Assembly (NCBI RefSeq): GCF_000413435.1
Contig: NZ_KE340326.1
Coordinates: forward strand, 306,704 to 370,703
Direction of reading: 5' to 3'
DNA length: 64,000 nucleotides
From: Campylobacter ureolyticus ACS-301-V-Sch3b
Lineage (GTDB): Bacteria > Campylobacterota > Campylobacteria > Campylobacterales > Campylobacteraceae
Shown: one piece after another, positions 8,356-18,252 of the stretch
Numbering within the stretch: the first letter of the stretch is position 1
Layout of the letters: each line of letters starts with the position of its first letter
Translations under genes and position numbers: made by a program
Notes under the pieces: model-generated
The model's database searches: none
Told to the model about the DNA's origin: nothing
Seen by the model: only the letters and a program-made list of their open reading frames with translations

Positions 8356-10260
8356 TTATAGTAAGCTTTTAGCAATTTTTGCTATATTTGTGTCGCTAAA
8401 ACCAAAATGCTTAAACAAATCTCCGGCTTTACCACTTTCACCAAATGTTTGCATGCCTAAAACCTCATCTGCAAATTTATACCATTCCAAACCACTTGCT
8501 GCTTCAACAGCTAAAACTTTTCCTTTTAAAATTCTATCTAAATAGCTTTTTTCTTGTTTACATAAAATTTCAAAGCAAGGCACACTTATGACATTTGTTT
8601 TTATATCTTTGCTTTCAAGTAAATTTGCAGCTTTTAAGCAAAGCTCTACCTCGCTTCCACTTGCAATTAAAGTAATTTTTGCCCCGATACTTTCTTTTAC
8701 TAGATATCCGCCATTTTTAGGCTCTCCAAAAACTGGCTTTGGAAGTGGCTCTAAGCCCTGTCTTGATAAGACAAAAGCTGAAGGTGCATCTAGACTTAAA
8801 GCTATTTGCCAGCATTTTACATTTTCATTTCCATCTGCTGGGCGGAAAGTATAAAAACCAGGCATAGCTCTAAAAGTGCTAAGTTGCTCGATTGGTTGAT
8901 GAGTTGGACCATCTTCACCAACGCCGATACTATCGTGAGTAAATATAAAAAAGTGCTTTAATTTCATTAAAGCCGCCATTCTAGCTGAGTTTTTAAGATA
9001 ATCACTAAATATAAAAAATGTCGCTGAAAATGGCACAAAAAGACCATATCTTGCAATGGCGTTATTAATAGCTGCCATTGCGTGTTCACGGATACCAAAG
9101 TGGATATTTTTTCCATCTGGGAAAGTTCCTGCATCATTTAACGTTGTTTTATTTGATGGAGCAAGATCTGCACTTCCTCCTAAAAATGATGGGACTGCTT
9201 TTGAGATGGCATTTATAATTTTACCGTTGCTATCTCTTGTTGCAAGTTTTTGACCACTAAAATCAGGATATTCAACCTTACTAAAATCAGGATTTAAAAG
9301 TGAGTTTAAAAGCTCTTTTTTTTCACTTGTTAAGCTTTCTAAACTTTTTTTCCACAATGCCTCTTCTAAATCACCCTTTTCAACTGCTGCTCTTGTTTGA
9401 AATAAGACATCTTCACTAACAAAAAAATGTTTATCTGGGTCAAATCCAGCCTCTATTTTTGCTCTTTGTATCAGCTCCTCACCAAGTGGAGCACCGTGAG
9501 ATTTGGAAGTGTTTTCAAGCTCTAAAGCCCCTTTTGCAATTTTTGTATTTGCTATGATTAAATATGGTTTTGTTTTATTTTTAGCCTCACTTAGAGCAAA
9601 TTCAATCTGAGTAAAGTCATGCCCATCAATTCTAGCTACTTCAAAACCTTGCGCTTCAAATCTTGCCTTTACATCCTCACTCCACGCTAAATTTGTGCTT
9701 CCTTCAATTGTGATGTTATTTGAGTCATAAATTATGACTAAATTATCAAGCTTGTGAAATCCTGCTAAGGCACATGCTTCATAACTAATACCCTCTTCTA
9801 AATCCCCATCCCCACAAAAACAATAAACTTTATGATCAATTACTTTTGTTTTTTCATCATTTAATAAATTTGCAGCGTATTTACTAGCAAGTGCAAAACC
9901 AACTGCGTTTGCAATACCTTGTCCAAGTGGTCCTGTTGCTATCTCAACTCCATTTGTAGTAATTTCAGGGTGACCTGGGGTGCGTGAGTGAAGTTGTCTG
10001 AAATTTTTAAAATCATCAAGACTTAAATCATATCCGCTTAAATATAAATAGCTATAAACTAAAGCACTAGCATGTCCGCCTGAAAAAACAAGCCTATCTC
10101 TATTTAGCCATTTTGGATTTTTTGGGTTGTGCTTTATAAATTTCATTAACACGCTCATAATGTCACTAAGCCCCATAGGAGCACCAGGATGACCTGAGTT
10201 TGCTTTTTGAACCATATCGACACTTAAAAACTTAATCGTATTTGAAATTTTTGTATTCAT
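8356..10260 (-). CDS. tkt: Transketolase
   Basis: 634 residues, close to the bacterial norm. It transfers two-carbon ketol units between sugar phosphates in the non-oxidative pentose phosphate pathway, supplying ribose 5-phosphate and erythrose 4-phosphate. The thiamine diphosphate motif begins at GDGDLEEGISYEA (about residue 155) and ends in YDSNNITIEG. GPLGQGIANAVG precedes it, and HFGIREHAM with GEDGPTHQPIEQL mark the pyrimidine and active-site domain. It starts 2 bases after ispA and sits in the same order as in C. jejuni (murE, YbaB, ispA, tkt). Cytoplasmic. Confidence 0.98.
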   Translation of the reverse strand: MNTKISNTIKFLSVDMVQKANSGHPGAPMGLSDIMSVLMKFIKHNPKNPKWLNRDRLVFSGGHASALVYSYLYLSGYDLSLDDFKNFRQLHSRTPGHPEITTNGVEIATGPLGQGIANAVGFALASKYAANLLNDEKTKVIDHKVYCFCGDGDLEEGISYEACALAGFHKLDNLVIIYDSNNITIEGSTNLAWSEDVKARFEAQGFEVARIDGHDFTQIEFALSEAKNKTKPYLIIANTKIAKGALELENTSKSHGAPLGEELIQRAKIEAGFDPDKHFFVSEDVLFQTRAAVEKGDLEEALWKKSLESLTSEKKELLNSLLNPDFSKVEYPDFSGQKLATRDSNGKIINAISKAVPSFLGGSADLAPSNKTTLNDAGTFPDGKNIHFGIREHAMAAINNAIARYGLFVPFSATFFIFSDYLKNSARMAALMKLKHFFIFTHDSIGVGEDGPTHQPIEQLSTFRAMPGFYTFRPADGNENVKCWQIALSLDAPSAFVLSRQGLEPLPKPVFGEPKNGGYLVKESIGAKITLIASGSEVELCLKAANLLESKDIKTNVISVPCFEILCKQEKSYLDRILKGKVLAVEAASGLEWYKFADEVLGMQTFGESGKAGDLFKHFGFSDTNIAKIAKSLL

Positions 10261-10262
10261 AA

Positions 10263-11120
10263 CTATCCTTTTAGATATTTTTGTATTAAAAAATTTAATA
10301 ATTCTTTGATTTTTAAATCATCTACTTGATTTAATATTTTATTTGCTAAATCATCTCTAAATTCTCTTGATTTACTAACTCCAAGCAAATTTACAAATGA
10401 GTTTTTAACCTCATCGTGATTTGTTGGCTTTCCAGCTTCCTCTTCAGTCTTAACAGCATCTATTATGTCATCATTAATTTGAAATAAAAGACCTAAATCA
10501 ACTCCTATTTTATAAAACTCATCACATTTTTTATCATCCAAGCCAGCAATTATTGCTCCCATTTTAAAGCTTGCTGCTATTAATGCTCCAGTTTTATGGT
10601 TATGTAAAAAAATAAGCTCATCAAGATTTAGCTTCTTTTTTTCAAAATAACAATCAAGTGCCTGTCCTAAAACCATATCACAAGCACTTTTTGATAAAGT
10701 TTGAGAGCATTTTACTTTTATTGTATCTGTTAAATTCGCATTTGAAATTTCATAAAAAGCTTGTGAGTTTAGCGCATCTCCAACCAATAAAGCTGTAACT
10801 TCGTCAAATTTTTTATGAGTTGTAAGAACGCCACGCCTTAAATCAGAATCATCCATAATAGGCAAATCATCATGAATTAGCGAGTAGGTGTGTATCATTT
10901 CAATGGCTAAAGCCACTCTAAATGCATCTTTTAATTTTTCTTCATTTAAAGCTTTTACAACACCTAAAAGAAGTTGTGAGCGAAAGTATTTCCCGCCATT
11001 TGAAAGCATATAATTAAGTGCTTTTTCATAGTATGGATGATAGCTTTTTGCCTTGATTAAATTTGATTTTAAAAAATTTTCAAATTCATTTTTTAAGCCG
11101 CTCATCACAAGCTCGTTCAC
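10263..11120 (-). CDS. ispA: Polyprenyl synthetase (farnesyl/geranylgeranyl diphosphate synthase type)
   Basis: 285 residues. It condenses isopentenyl diphosphate with allylic diphosphates, giving farnesyl diphosphate for undecaprenyl and quinone synthesis. Both aspartate-rich motifs are visible: DDLPIMDDSDLRRG near residue 80 and DDIID near residue 210, plus GGKYFR near residue 37. The start is GTG at 11120: GGAG lies seven bases upstream and the GTGA overlap with the YbaB stop indicates coupled translation. Product chain length cannot be settled by eye; farnesyl is the usual outcome. Confidence 0.92.
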   Translation of the reverse strand: MNELVMSGLKNEFENFLKSNLIKAKSYHPYYEKALNYMLSNGGKYFRSQLLLGVVKALNEEKLKDAFRVALAIEMIHTYSLIHDDLPIMDDSDLRRGVLTTHKKFDEVTALLVGDALNSQAFYEISNANLTDTIKVKCSQTLSKSACDMVLGQALDCYFEKKKLNLDELIFLHNHKTGALIAASFKMGAIIAGLDDKKCDEFYKIGVDLGLLFQINDDIIDAVKTEEEAGKPTNHDEVKNSFVNLLGVSKSREFRDDLANKILNQVDDLKIKELLNFLIQKYLKG

Positions 11121-11446
11121 GAATTTTCTCCACCTAAATTTCCAAATCCACCAAAGCCGCCAAGCATCTTAGAAGCTAGGTTTTTTTTCTCATTTTCTAT
11201 AAGTTTTACAGCATCATTCATAGCTGAAATAAGTAAAATTTGAAGGCTTTCTTTATCTTCAAACAATTCATCATCGATATTTAAATCAAGAATTTCACCT
11301 TTGCCATTTATCTTTATCTCAACCATTCCACCGCCACTTTTTACGCTAAATTCTTTATTGTCATTTTCAGCTTCAATTTCTTTTACTTTTTTTTGCATCT
11401 CTTCAACTAAAGAGCCCATTTTTGAAAAATCAATTCCCTCAAACAT
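11117..11446 (-). CDS. YbaB/EbfC family nucleoid-associated protein
   Basis: 109 residues. The sequence matches the small YbaB fold: MFEGIDFSKMGSLVEEMQKK at the N-terminus, then EFSVKSGGGMVEIKINGKGEI, then a helix and a glycine-rich tail (GGFGGFGNLGGENS). Family members are cytoplasmic dimers that bind DNA. It sits between panD and ispA and overlaps ispA by four bases. The glycine-rich end is common in this family. Confidence 0.9.
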   Translation of the reverse strand: MFEGIDFSKMGSLVEEMQKKVKEIEAENDNKEFSVKSGGGMVEIKINGKGEILDLNIDDELFEDKESLQILLISAMNDAVKLIENEKKNLASKMLGGFGGFGNLGGENS

Positions 11447-11455
11447 ACTTTTCCT

Positions 11456-11803
11456 TTAATTAATTATTTCATTTTTAGAATTTACTTGTACAATTGTTGG
11501 CTTATGTGTATTTGCCTCTTCATCACTCATAAAGGCATAACTTACAATTATTACAATATCTCCAACACATACTTTTCTAGCTGCAGCGCCATTTAGGCAA
11601 ATTTCGCCTTTTTTAGCACCTTTTATGATATAAGTTGCAAATCTTTCGCCATTATTAACATCTAAAATTTCAACTTTTTGAAATTCTTTTAAATTCGCAG
11701 CTTTTATCAAATTCTCATCAATAGTAATTGATCCAACATAGTTTAAGTTTGCATCTGTTACAGTTGCTCTGTGAATTTTACTTTGTAACATTTGTATTTG
11801 CAT
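11456..11803 (-). CDS. panD: Aspartate 1-decarboxylase
   Basis: 115 residues. It makes beta-alanine from aspartate for pantothenate and CoA synthesis. The proenzyme cuts itself between Gly24 and Ser25 (YVGSITID) to leave a pyruvoyl cofactor on the new serine; both residues are present, as are Lys9 in QSKIHRA and the later [11 protein letters not shown] strand. Inserted between murE and YbaB, a place it does not hold in C. jejuni as far as I recall. No other pan gene is in the window. Confidence 0.96.
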   Translation of the reverse strand: MQIQMLQSKIHRATVTDANLNYVGSITIDENLIKAANLKEFQKVEILDVNNGERFATYIIKGAKKGEICLNGAAARKVCVGDIVIIVSYAFMSDEEANTHKPTIVQVNSKNEIIN

Positions 11804-11817
11804 ATTTTACCTTTTTA

Positions 11818-13107
11818 TTACTCTTTGATTTTTAAAATTTCTTTTACTACAAGTTCATCTGAAAATGGATGTTTTACACCATTTATCTCTTGATAAGTCT
11901 CATCGCCTTTTCCTAAAATTACAATCATTTCACCATTTTTAGCCAAATCTAGAGCTTTTTTTATAGCTTTTTTTCTATCAGGCTCAACTATAGTACGCTC
12001 TTTATTTTCCATGCCTTTTAAAATATCATCTATAATGTCATTTGGATTTTCACTCCTTGGATTATCACTTGTAACAATGCAAATTTTTGCAAAATGTTCT
12101 ACCATAGCTCCCATTAAAGGGCGTTTTGTATGATCTCTGTCTCCACCTGCTCCAAAAACTACTATAAGCCCATTGTTTTTTAAAGCATTTAATACTTTTT
12201 CAATTCCATCAGGCGTGTGAGCAAAGTCAACTATAACTTTTGGATTATCATTTACAACCTCAACTCTGCCTTTTACACCTGCAAAATTTGATAAAGCTTT
12301 TGAAATTTCATCCAAATTTTTCTTAGTTAAAATCTCAACAGCACTAAAAGCAACAAGTAGATTGTAAAGGTTAAACTCACCAACCAAATCACTTGAAATT
12401 TTCACCTCTTCTTTTGGTGTTTTTATAACAGCTTCTATGCCATCTTTTATGGAATATGCCAAAATACTAAAAGTTGCTGGAGATTTTAAAGCATAAGTAT
12501 AGACGTTTTTATAATTAAATTTTATATGAGAATCATCTTTATTAATCAGTTTTGGGGTCTCATCAGCAAAAAAACTACTTTTTACCCTTGCATATTCCTC
12601 CATAGTTTTGTGATAATCAAGATGATCAACTGATAAATTTGTAAAAATTTTAAGAGCAAATTTTAAATCTTCAATTCTATTTTGAGCAATTGCATGAGAG
12701 CTTACCTCCATAACAAAAAAATCACATTTTTGCTTTGTAGCAGTAAGTAAATAGCTTAATGTTTTCATAGGTGAGCTTGTTGTAAGGCCTTTTTCATCAA
12801 CCATTTTTTCATTTACAAACGCTCCTCTTGTGCCACTTAAAAATACGCTATATCCCAAATCAAGCAACATTGAATAAATTGCAGCAGCGGTTGTAGTTTT
12901 ACCATTTGTGCCTGTAATGCCTACTATTTTAATATTTTCATCAACATTTAAAAGTTTTTTTGCCTCTTTTAAAGTTATTAAATTTGCACCTTTTTCTTTT
13001 GCATCTTCCCAAAATTTAGCATTAAAATCACACTTTAAAAAGTAGCAATTTTTAATGCATTCATTTGAATTATCTGTAATAAAATTATTTTTTAGATCTA
13101 TTTTCAT
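11818..13107 (-). CDS. murE: UDP-MurNAc-tripeptide synthetase MurE
   Basis: 429 residues, somewhat shorter than E. coli MurE because the N-terminal domain is reduced, as is usual in Campylobacter. The ATP-binding loop [14 protein letters not shown] is near residue 64. The motif DNPRSENP near residue 350 predicts meso-diaminopimelate as the added amino acid. [16 protein letters not shown] is the usual ligase block. It acts in the cytoplasm on the peptidoglycan precursor. It overlaps the upstream small gene by 23 bases. Confidence 0.97.
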   Translation of the reverse strand: MKIDLKNNFITDNSNECIKNCYFLKCDFNAKFWEDAKEKGANLITLKEAKKLLNVDENIKIVGITGTNGKTTTAAAIYSMLLDLGYSVFLSGTRGAFVNEKMVDEKGLTTSSPMKTLSYLLTATKQKCDFFVMEVSSHAIAQNRIEDLKFALKIFTNLSVDHLDYHKTMEEYARVKSSFFADETPKLINKDDSHIKFNYKNVYTYALKSPATFSILAYSIKDGIEAVIKTPKEEVKISSDLVGEFNLYNLLVAFSAVEILTKKNLDEISKALSNFAGVKGRVEVVNDNPKVIVDFAHTPDGIEKVLNALKNNGLIVVFGAGGDRDHTKRPLMGAMVEHFAKICIVTSDNPRSENPNDIIDDILKGMENKERTIVEPDRKKAIKKALDLAKNGEMIVILGKGDETYQEINGVKHPFSDELVVKEILKIKE

Positions 13108-13639
13108 AATCTTTTATCTTCTGTGCTATAAATTTGGCTTTTGGATATGCTGAGCCATTAATCTGTAAAAAGCTTTCAAAATATTCAACACCTGTGCTTT
13201 CAAGCCCATTATCAAGTAAATGCTCTATAAAGTCCAAAAAACTTTGAGTGTTTTGAATAATAAGCTTAGTTGATACCATAACGCCTTCTAAGCCATCTTT
13301 AAAATTAACTTTTTTTAAAACTATATTTTTAAACTCATCATAAGTTACAGCATCTTCTGATTTTATAATATTGTCAATACTCTCTTCAAAAGAAGTATGT
13401 TCTATCTCATCAAAAATTGAGTTTAACTCTTCTAAGTTAAGCTCATCTTTTGAAAACATATAAAAATCAAATAACATATGCGCCTCTTTATTTTGACTCT
13501 TTGCAAGTTCGCATAAATTTATTAAAAAGTATATTTCTTCTTTGTTTGTTTTATTAATCGCAAGTGAGAAGTAGAGTTTTGCATTTTCAAAATCTAAAGC
13601 TTTAAAAGCACTGTATCCTAAATCTTTATAATTTATCAA
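13085..13639 (-). CDS. Conserved helical protein (Cj1640-like position), function unknown
   Basis: About 184 residues from a TTG at 13639 ([20 protein letters not shown]...). The frame is open up to another TTG at 13657, but only the 13639 codon has a GAGG sequence at suitable distance; the choice is uncertain. The protein is all-helical and looks like a short TPR-like solenoid ([18 protein letters not shown]). No signal peptide or catalytic motif is seen. It overlaps the NifU-domain gene upstream and murE downstream, so translation is probably coupled. The same place in C. jejuni holds an uncharacterised gene. Confidence 0.75.
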   Translation of the reverse strand: MINYKDLGYSAFKALDFENAKLYFSLAINKTNKEEIYFLINLCELAKSQNKEAHMLFDFYMFSKDELNLEELNSIFDEIEHTSFEESIDNIIKSEDAVTYDEFKNIVLKKVNFKDGLEGVMVSTKLIIQNTQSFLDFIEHLLDNGLESTGVEYFESFLQINGSAYPKAKFIAQKIKDYENRSKK

Positions 13640-13901
13640 TATTAAAATCCTCGCCAATTGGTATATTTACTACGCTTAAATCTGGATGAATGTCGATTTT
13701 AAGCTGTCTTTCTATAGCATATTTTAGTGTTTGATCGCTTGCTGGACAGCCGTGGCAATGTCCTGTAAGTCTTACATATACGACTCCGTTTTTAATACCT
13801 AAAAGTTTTAGTCCGCCACCATCTCTTTCAAGCATTGGAGTAACAACTTGCAAACTTTCTAAAACAGGGTCAATTAACTCTTCATCACTAAATGGAAGCA
13901 T
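13626..13901 (-). CDS. NifU C-terminal domain (Nfu-like) iron-sulfur scaffold protein
   Basis: 91 residues, a stand-alone NifU_N-less protein. The signature is VLESLQVVTPMLERDGGGLKL followed by a CxxC motif in GHCHGCPAS near residue 50, which binds a transient Fe-S cluster for delivery to target enzymes. First gene of the operon running to tkt. An upstream gap separates it from rplQ, whose terminator lies at 13971-13989. Confidence 0.93.
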   Translation of the reverse strand: MLPFSDEELIDPVLESLQVVTPMLERDGGGLKLLGIKNGVVYVRLTGHCHGCPASDQTLKYAIERQLKIDIHPDLSVVNIPIGEDFNIDKL

Positions 13902-13970
13902 TTCATATCCTTAAGTTTTTTAACCATTTTAGCGTAAATTTGATAAATTATAAATTTAAATTTTGTAAAT

Positions 13971-13989
13971 GAGCTGAAAAATTCAGCTC
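13971..13989 (-). terminator. Terminator at the end of the ribosomal superoperon
   Basis: Perfect hairpin GAGCTGAA / TTCAGCTC with a three-base loop, ten bases after the rplQ stop. The downstream tract on the minus strand is only moderately T-rich, so some readthrough into the NifU operon is possible. Confidence 0.65.
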
Positions 13990-13998
13990 AAAAGATTT

Positions 13999-14349
13999 TT
14001 AAATAAGCTCTATGTAAGCCATTTGTGCCGCGTCACCGCGTCTAAGTCTAGTTTTTACTATCCTTGTATAACCACCGTTTTGGTCTTTGTATTTTGGAGC
14101 GATCTCTTCAACAAGTTTTTTTGTAGCAACTTTATCTTGAATACTAGCAAAAACAACTCTGTGAGCATTAAAATCTCCAACTTTTGCTTTTGTTATAAGT
14201 TTTTCAACATAACTTCTAAGTTCTTTTGCCTTTGGAAGTGTTGTTTCTATTTTGCCATTTTTTGTAATGGCTATGGTTAAATTTTTTAGCGTTGCGGCGC
14301 GGTGGCTTGACGATCTGCCAAGTTTTCTATAACCATGTCCGTGTCTCAT
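13999..14349 (-). CDS. rplQ: 50S ribosomal protein L17
   Basis: 116 residues. The start [17 protein letters not shown] is diagnostic of L17, which lines the peptide exit tunnel. It is the last gene of the superoperon, three bases after rpoA, as in most bacteria. Confidence 0.98.
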   Translation of the reverse strand: MRHGHGYRKLGRSSSHRAATLKNLTIAITKNGKIETTLPKAKELRSYVEKLITKAKVGDFNAHRVVFASIQDKVATKKLVEEIAPKYKDQNGGYTRIVKTRLRRGDAAQMAYIELI

Positions 14350-14352
14350 ATT

Positions 14353-15366
14353 TTATCCTTCATTCTTTTCATTTTTTAATTCTTGTATTTTTTCATTTAA
14401 TTGCTTTTTATGACTTTGAAGCTCAGGTGCATCAACTGGATAGCCAATTTCTTCCATCACAGCTTTAATCTCTTCAAGAGATTTTTTACCTAAATTTTTA
14501 ATATCTTTTAAAATACTTTCTTCCATTAAAGCAAGCTCACCGATAAATCTAATTCCAGCTTTATCTAAACAATTAAAGCTTCTTGCGCTTAAATTTAGAT
14601 TTTCAATACTTTCAAAAAGCTTTGCGTATTCTGAATTTTGAGAAGATGAAGATTTGCCAACAGGTTTTTCAACATCAACTATGTTTTCAAAAACACCAAG
14701 TTGTCTGTGCATTGTTTGAAGTGCATTTTGAAAAGCTTCAATAGGTGTAACTTGACCATTTGTTGTGATTGTAAAAACTATTTTCTCATAGTCAGGATTA
14801 TCATCAACTAAGGTGCTTTCTATATCATAAATCGCTCTTTTTACTGGTGTAAAAAATGCATCTAATGCCATAAAATCACTACTAATGTAGTCTTTTAACT
14901 CTTCGCTTGGGATATAGCCTATGCCTTTTTCTATAATAATAGTAAATTTTAGATCTGCATCTTCATTTAAAGTAGCAACATGTTGGTCAGGATTTACGAT
15001 ATCAACTATATCATTTACTAAATCACTTCCTTTTAAATCTTTTGGCCCTTTAAATTCATACTCTACTATCTCTCTTGCTGAGTTGTTTTTTAATTTAAAT
15101 CTTAAATTTTTAAGATTCATAATAAAAATAGCAACATCTTCAAGCATTCCGGCAATGCTATCAAACTCGTGTGCCACGCCATTGATTTTAACACCTGTTG
15201 GTGCAAAGCCAATACTACTTGTATATAAAAGTCTTCTAAGTGGGTGAGCAACTGTTACAGCATATCCAGTTTCAAATGGATATGCTATTATTTTAGCTAC
15301 ATTTTCGCTTACTTTTTCAACTCTTATCTCAGTTGGCGTATGGGCTGAAGTGGTGATTGTTTTCAT
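14353..15366 (-). CDS. rpoA: RNA polymerase alpha subunit
   Basis: 337 residues. The N-terminal assembly domain (about 1-235) includes [18 protein letters not shown], and the C-terminal domain (about 260-325), which contacts UP elements and activators, includes [20 protein letters not shown] and [12 protein letters not shown] flexible serine-rich linker ([10 protein letters not shown]) joins them. Located between rpsD and rplQ as usual. The RBS GGGG lies close to the ATG. Confidence 0.98.
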   Translation of the reverse strand: MKTITTSAHTPTEIRVEKVSENVAKIIAYPFETGYAVTVAHPLRRLLYTSSIGFAPTGVKINGVAHEFDSIAGMLEDVAIFIMNLKNLRFKLKNNSAREIVEYEFKGPKDLKGSDLVNDIVDIVNPDQHVATLNEDADLKFTIIIEKGIGYIPSEELKDYISSDFMALDAFFTPVKRAIYDIESTLVDDNPDYEKIVFTITTNGQVTPIEAFQNALQTMHRQLGVFENIVDVEKPVGKSSSSQNSEYAKLFESIENLNLSARSFNCLDKAGIRFIGELALMEESILKDIKNLGKKSLEEIKAVMEEIGYPVDAPELQSHKKQLNEKIQELKNEKNEG

Positions 15367-15380
15367 TAATATCCCCCTTA

Positions 15381-16007
15381 TTATTTTGAGTAAAGCTCTA
15401 CGATAAATCTCTCTTCGATTGGGATTTGAATTTCTTCTCTTTCAGGAATTCTTGTAAATAATCCAAATTTTTTATCTTTTTCAACATCTACCCAAGGAGC
15501 CAAACCTGTTTGTGCTGTTAAATCAACTGCTCTAGTGATTTGTGGGTTTTCTTTACTTTTTTCTATGATTTCTACTTTTTGTCCTGGAAATACTCTATAT
15601 GATGGAATATCAACTCTTTTTCCATCTACTAAAATATGTCCGTGGCTAACAAGCTGTCTTGCAAAGCGTCTAGTTGTTGCAAAACCCATTCTATAAACAA
15701 CATTATCAAGTCTTTGCTCTAATAATTGAACAAAAATAGAACCTGTGTTTCCATCTTTCCTTGATGCTTCCTTAAACAAATTTCTAAATTGTTTTTCGTT
15801 TAATCCATACATAAATTTAGCTTTTTGTTTTTCACGAAGCTGTAGTCCATACTCGCTTATTTTAGCTCTTCTTTGTCCATGCTGTCCTGGCGCAAAAGGT
15901 CTTTTACTAAGTGCATCTTTTCCTGATAATCTTCTTTCACCTTTTAAACCTAAATCAGCCCCTAATCTTCTTTCTAATTTTTCAACTGGTCCTGTATATC
16001 TTGCCAT
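15381..16007 (-). CDS. rpsD: 30S ribosomal protein S4
   Basis: 208 residues. [16 protein letters not shown] at the start, and the S4 RNA-binding domain with [20 protein letters not shown] near residue 105. It nucleates 30S assembly by binding 16S rRNA. The N-terminus lacks the zinc cysteines present in some S4 proteins. Confidence 0.98.
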   Translation of the reverse strand: MARYTGPVEKLERRLGADLGLKGERRLSGKDALSKRPFAPGQHGQRRAKISEYGLQLREKQKAKFMYGLNEKQFRNLFKEASRKDGNTGSIFVQLLEQRLDNVVYRMGFATTRRFARQLVSHGHILVDGKRVDIPSYRVFPGQKVEIIEKSKENPQITRAVDLTAQTGLAPWVDVEKDKKFGLFTRIPEREEIQIPIEERFIVELYSK

Positions 16008-16017
16008 ATTCTACTCC

Positions 16018-16410
16018 TTACACTCTTCTTCTTTTAGGAGGTCTGCAACCATTATGAGGAAGTGGAGTTATATCTTTAAAATATGTTACTTTAATGCCCT
16101 CGATCGCACCAACACTTTTTACAGCTGTTTCACGACCACTTCCAGGTCCTTGAACCTTAATACCAACTTCTTTTATACCATGTTCTTTTGCTTTATTAAT
16201 AGCATCTTCAACTGCTTGCTGAGCTGCATAAGGAGTTGATTTTTTACTACCTTTAAAGCCAAGTGCACCTGCACTACTCCAAGATATTACATTTCCCATT
16301 TCATCAGTTACAGTTATCATAGTATTATTAAACGAAGCACTGATAAAAACAATTCCTTTAGCTATACTTTTTTTAGCTACTTTTTTTCTAATTACTTTTC
16401 TTTTTGCCAT
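16018..16410 (-). CDS. rpsK: 30S ribosomal protein S11
   Basis: 130 residues. Internal motifs [17 protein letters not shown] and [15 protein letters not shown], and the tail [18 protein letters not shown], are characteristic of S11, part of the 30S platform. Lysine-rich N-terminus. Thirteen bases from rpsM. Confidence 0.98.
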   Translation of the reverse strand: MAKRKVIRKKVAKKSIAKGIVFISASFNNTMITVTDEMGNVISWSSAGALGFKGSKKSTPYAAQQAVEDAINKAKEHGIKEVGIKVQGPGSGRETAVKSVGAIEGIKVTYFKDITPLPHNGCRPPKRRRV

Positions 16411-16423
16411 TATCTAACTCCTA

Positions 16424-16792
16424 CTACTTTGCAGCTGCACCGACAGTTTTACGCTTACCTTTTCTAGTTCTAGCGTTTGTCTTTGTTTTTTGACCTCTTA
16501 CAGTAAGACCTTTTCTATGTCTTAAACCTCTGTAACTTCCTAAATCCATAAGTGCTTTGATATCCATCGCAACACTTTTTCTAAGATCACCTTCAACCAT
16601 ATAGTGTTCTTGGATCTCTTTTCTAATTGCTGCTGCCTCATCTTCGCTTAGCTCATGAACTCTTTTATCATAAGAAATTCCAACTGCGTCAAGGATTTTT
16701 CTTGATGAAAAAAGCCCTATGCCATAAATGTAGGTTAGACCATACTCGATTCTTTTTTTCTTTGGTAAATCAACACCTGCAATACGAGCCAT
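16424..16792 (-). CDS. rpsM: 30S ribosomal protein S13
   Basis: 122 residues. [19 protein letters not shown] and the basic tail [16 protein letters not shown] identify S13, which bridges the small and large subunits and touches the P-site tRNA. It begins three bases after the rpmJ stop. Confidence 0.98.
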   Translation of the reverse strand: MARIAGVDLPKKKRIEYGLTYIYGIGLFSSRKILDAVGISYDKRVHELSEDEAAAIRKEIQEHYMVEGDLRKSVAMDIKALMDLGSYRGLRHRKGLTVRGQKTKTNARTRKGKRKTVGAAAK

Positions 16793-16795
16793 ATT

Positions 16796-16909
16796 TTATC
16801 CTTGTCTTTGCTTATGTCTTGGGTTATCGCATATAACGAAAACTATGCCTTTGCGTTTAACAATTTTGCAATTGTCACATATCTTCTTTACAGAAGGACG
16901 AACTTTCAT
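16796..16909 (-). CDS. rpmJ: 50S ribosomal protein L36
   Basis: 37 residues, read directly from the minus strand: [15 protein letters not shown] at the start and [12 protein letters not shown] at the end. The zinc ligands are Cys11, Cys14, Cys27 and His32, so this is the zinc-binding C+ form. ATG at 16907-16909, TAA at 16796-16798. An AAAAA..GGAG ribosome site precedes it. A 177-base spacer separates it from infA. Confidence 0.97.
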   Translation of the reverse strand: MKVRPSVKKICDNCKIVKRKGIVFVICDNPRHKQRQG

Positions 16910-17000
16910 ATCTGTCTCCAAAAAAATTATTCCACTTTTTTTGCTATGACTGCACTTAGGCTAAAAGATGTCCTAAATTTAGGCGAATTTATTTTAGCCA

Positions 17001-17017
17001 ACTGTTTTTAAAACAGT
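17001..17017 (-). terminator. Palindrome in the infA-rpmJ spacer, possible attenuator
   Basis: ACTGTTTT / AAAACAGT around a single central base, 70 bases after the infA stop. A second small palindrome CCTAAATTTAGG is at 16972-16983. The tiny loop makes a normal terminator unlikely, and rpmJ-rplQ must still be transcribed, so a partial terminator or protein site is the most that can be said. Confidence 0.25.
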
Positions 17018-17086
17018 GGTAATTTTAAAAACACTTCTTCACACAGTTTGTTGCAAGCCGTTATTTTATCTAAAAAAGCTTTAAAT

Positions 17087-17305
17087 TTACTTATACCTAT
17101 AAGTAATTCTGCCTTTATCAAGGCTATAAGGCGTAAGCTCGACTTTCACTCTATCACCAGGCATAATTTTTATATAGTGCATTCTCATCTTGCCTGCGAT
17201 ATGACATAAAATAACATGCTTATTATCAAGCTCTACTTTAAAAGTAGCGTTTGGTAAAGCTTCTATAACATTACCATCTATTTCAATAACATCATCTTTT
17301 GCCAT
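17087..17305 (-). CDS. infA: Translation initiation factor IF-1
   Basis: 72 residues, the standard length. The OB fold is recognisable from [20 protein letters not shown] through [10 protein letters not shown]-1 occupies the ribosomal A site during initiation. The gene is flanked by two longer spacers and has its own likely promoter upstream, so it may start a sub-operon within the ribosomal cluster. Confidence 0.98.
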   Translation of the reverse strand: MAKDDVIEIDGNVIEALPNATFKVELDNKHVILCHIAGKMRMHYIKIMPGDRVKVELTPYSLDKGRITYRYK

Positions 17306-17344
17306 CTTTTCTCCTTTCTTTGTAGTTTTTACATTGAATTTTTG

Positions 17345-17350
17345 ATTTTA
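17345..17350 (-). promoter_or_regulatory. Putative internal promoter upstream of infA (extended -10)
   Basis: TAAAAT preceded by TGG on the minus strand, 40 bases before the infA start, in the 185-base AT-rich spacer after map. It would let infA-rpmJ-rpsM-rpsK-rpsD-rpoA-rplQ be transcribed apart from the S10-spc genes. Confidence 0.45.
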
Positions 17351-17490
17351 CCATAAATTATTTAAAATGTGTTTAATAAATTTCTTAAAATTTTATTTAA
17401 ATTCTTAATTTAGAGTGTATGTTTAAAAAAATTTAAAAGCTAAATAATTTAAAATTAAAGCTTAAATTTAAAAAGATTTCTTATTTAAAT

Positions 17491-18249
17491 TTAAGCAATA
17501 CTTAAAATTTCAGCTTTTCCATTTACTACTGCAATGCAGTGTTCGTAGTGGCTTGTTCTAAGACCATCTTTGCTAGTTACTGCCCAACCATCACTTGCTA
17601 CAACAGCTTCGCCACTTTTTTGACAAATCATAGGCTCAATACAAAACACCATTCCATTTTTTATCTTTGGACCTTGTTTTGGATTTTTCCCTGTTAAATA
17701 GTTTGGAATTTCTGGTTCTTCGTGAGGTTTTTTACCAATGCCATGACCGCAATATCCCTCAAGTGGGATATATCCTCTATCAAGAATGAAATTCTCTATC
17801 AAAAAGCTAAGCTCTTTAAAATGCATACCTACTTTTATATTTTTAATAGCAAAATAAAGTGCATCTTTACTGCAATTAATTAAATCCTCATCGCTTTTTG
17901 AAATTTCACCAATCCCAAATGTTCTAGCACTGTCACCATAATATCCATTAAGCCTTGTTCCAATATCTACACCTAAAATATCACCTTCTTTTAAAATAGT
18001 ATTATCTGGAATACCGTGAATACATACTTCATTTAGTGATAAGCAAGCTGCATTTGGAAAATCATAAAGTCCTTTAAATGCTGGATAAGCTCCATTTTTA
18101 GTTATGAAATCATCTATTTTTTTATCAACTTCTAAAAGTGTCATACCAGCTTTTAAAAACTCTTTTGTATAATCAAGTGTTTGAGCGACAAGTTTGTTTG
18201 CCGCTCTTAAGTGTTTAATATCATCAACACTTTTTAATGAAATTGCCAT
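17491..18249 (-). CDS. map: Type I methionine aminopeptidase
   Basis: 252 residues. It removes the initiator methionine from new proteins. Metal ligands are visible in GVDIGTRLNGYYGDSARTF (two aspartates), GYCGHGIG (histidine) and FCIEPM (glutamate). Three bases after secY, as in many spc operons. Confidence 0.98.
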   Translation of the reverse strand: MAISLKSVDDIKHLRAANKLVAQTLDYTKEFLKAGMTLLEVDKKIDDFITKNGAYPAFKGLYDFPNAACLSLNEVCIHGIPDNTILKEGDILGVDIGTRLNGYYGDSARTFGIGEISKSDEDLINCSKDALYFAIKNIKVGMHFKELSFLIENFILDRGYIPLEGYCGHGIGKKPHEEPEIPNYLTGKNPKQGPKIKNGMVFCIEPMICQKSGEAVVASDGWAVTSKDGLRTSHYEHCIAVVNGKAEILSIA

Positions 18250-18252
18250 TTT

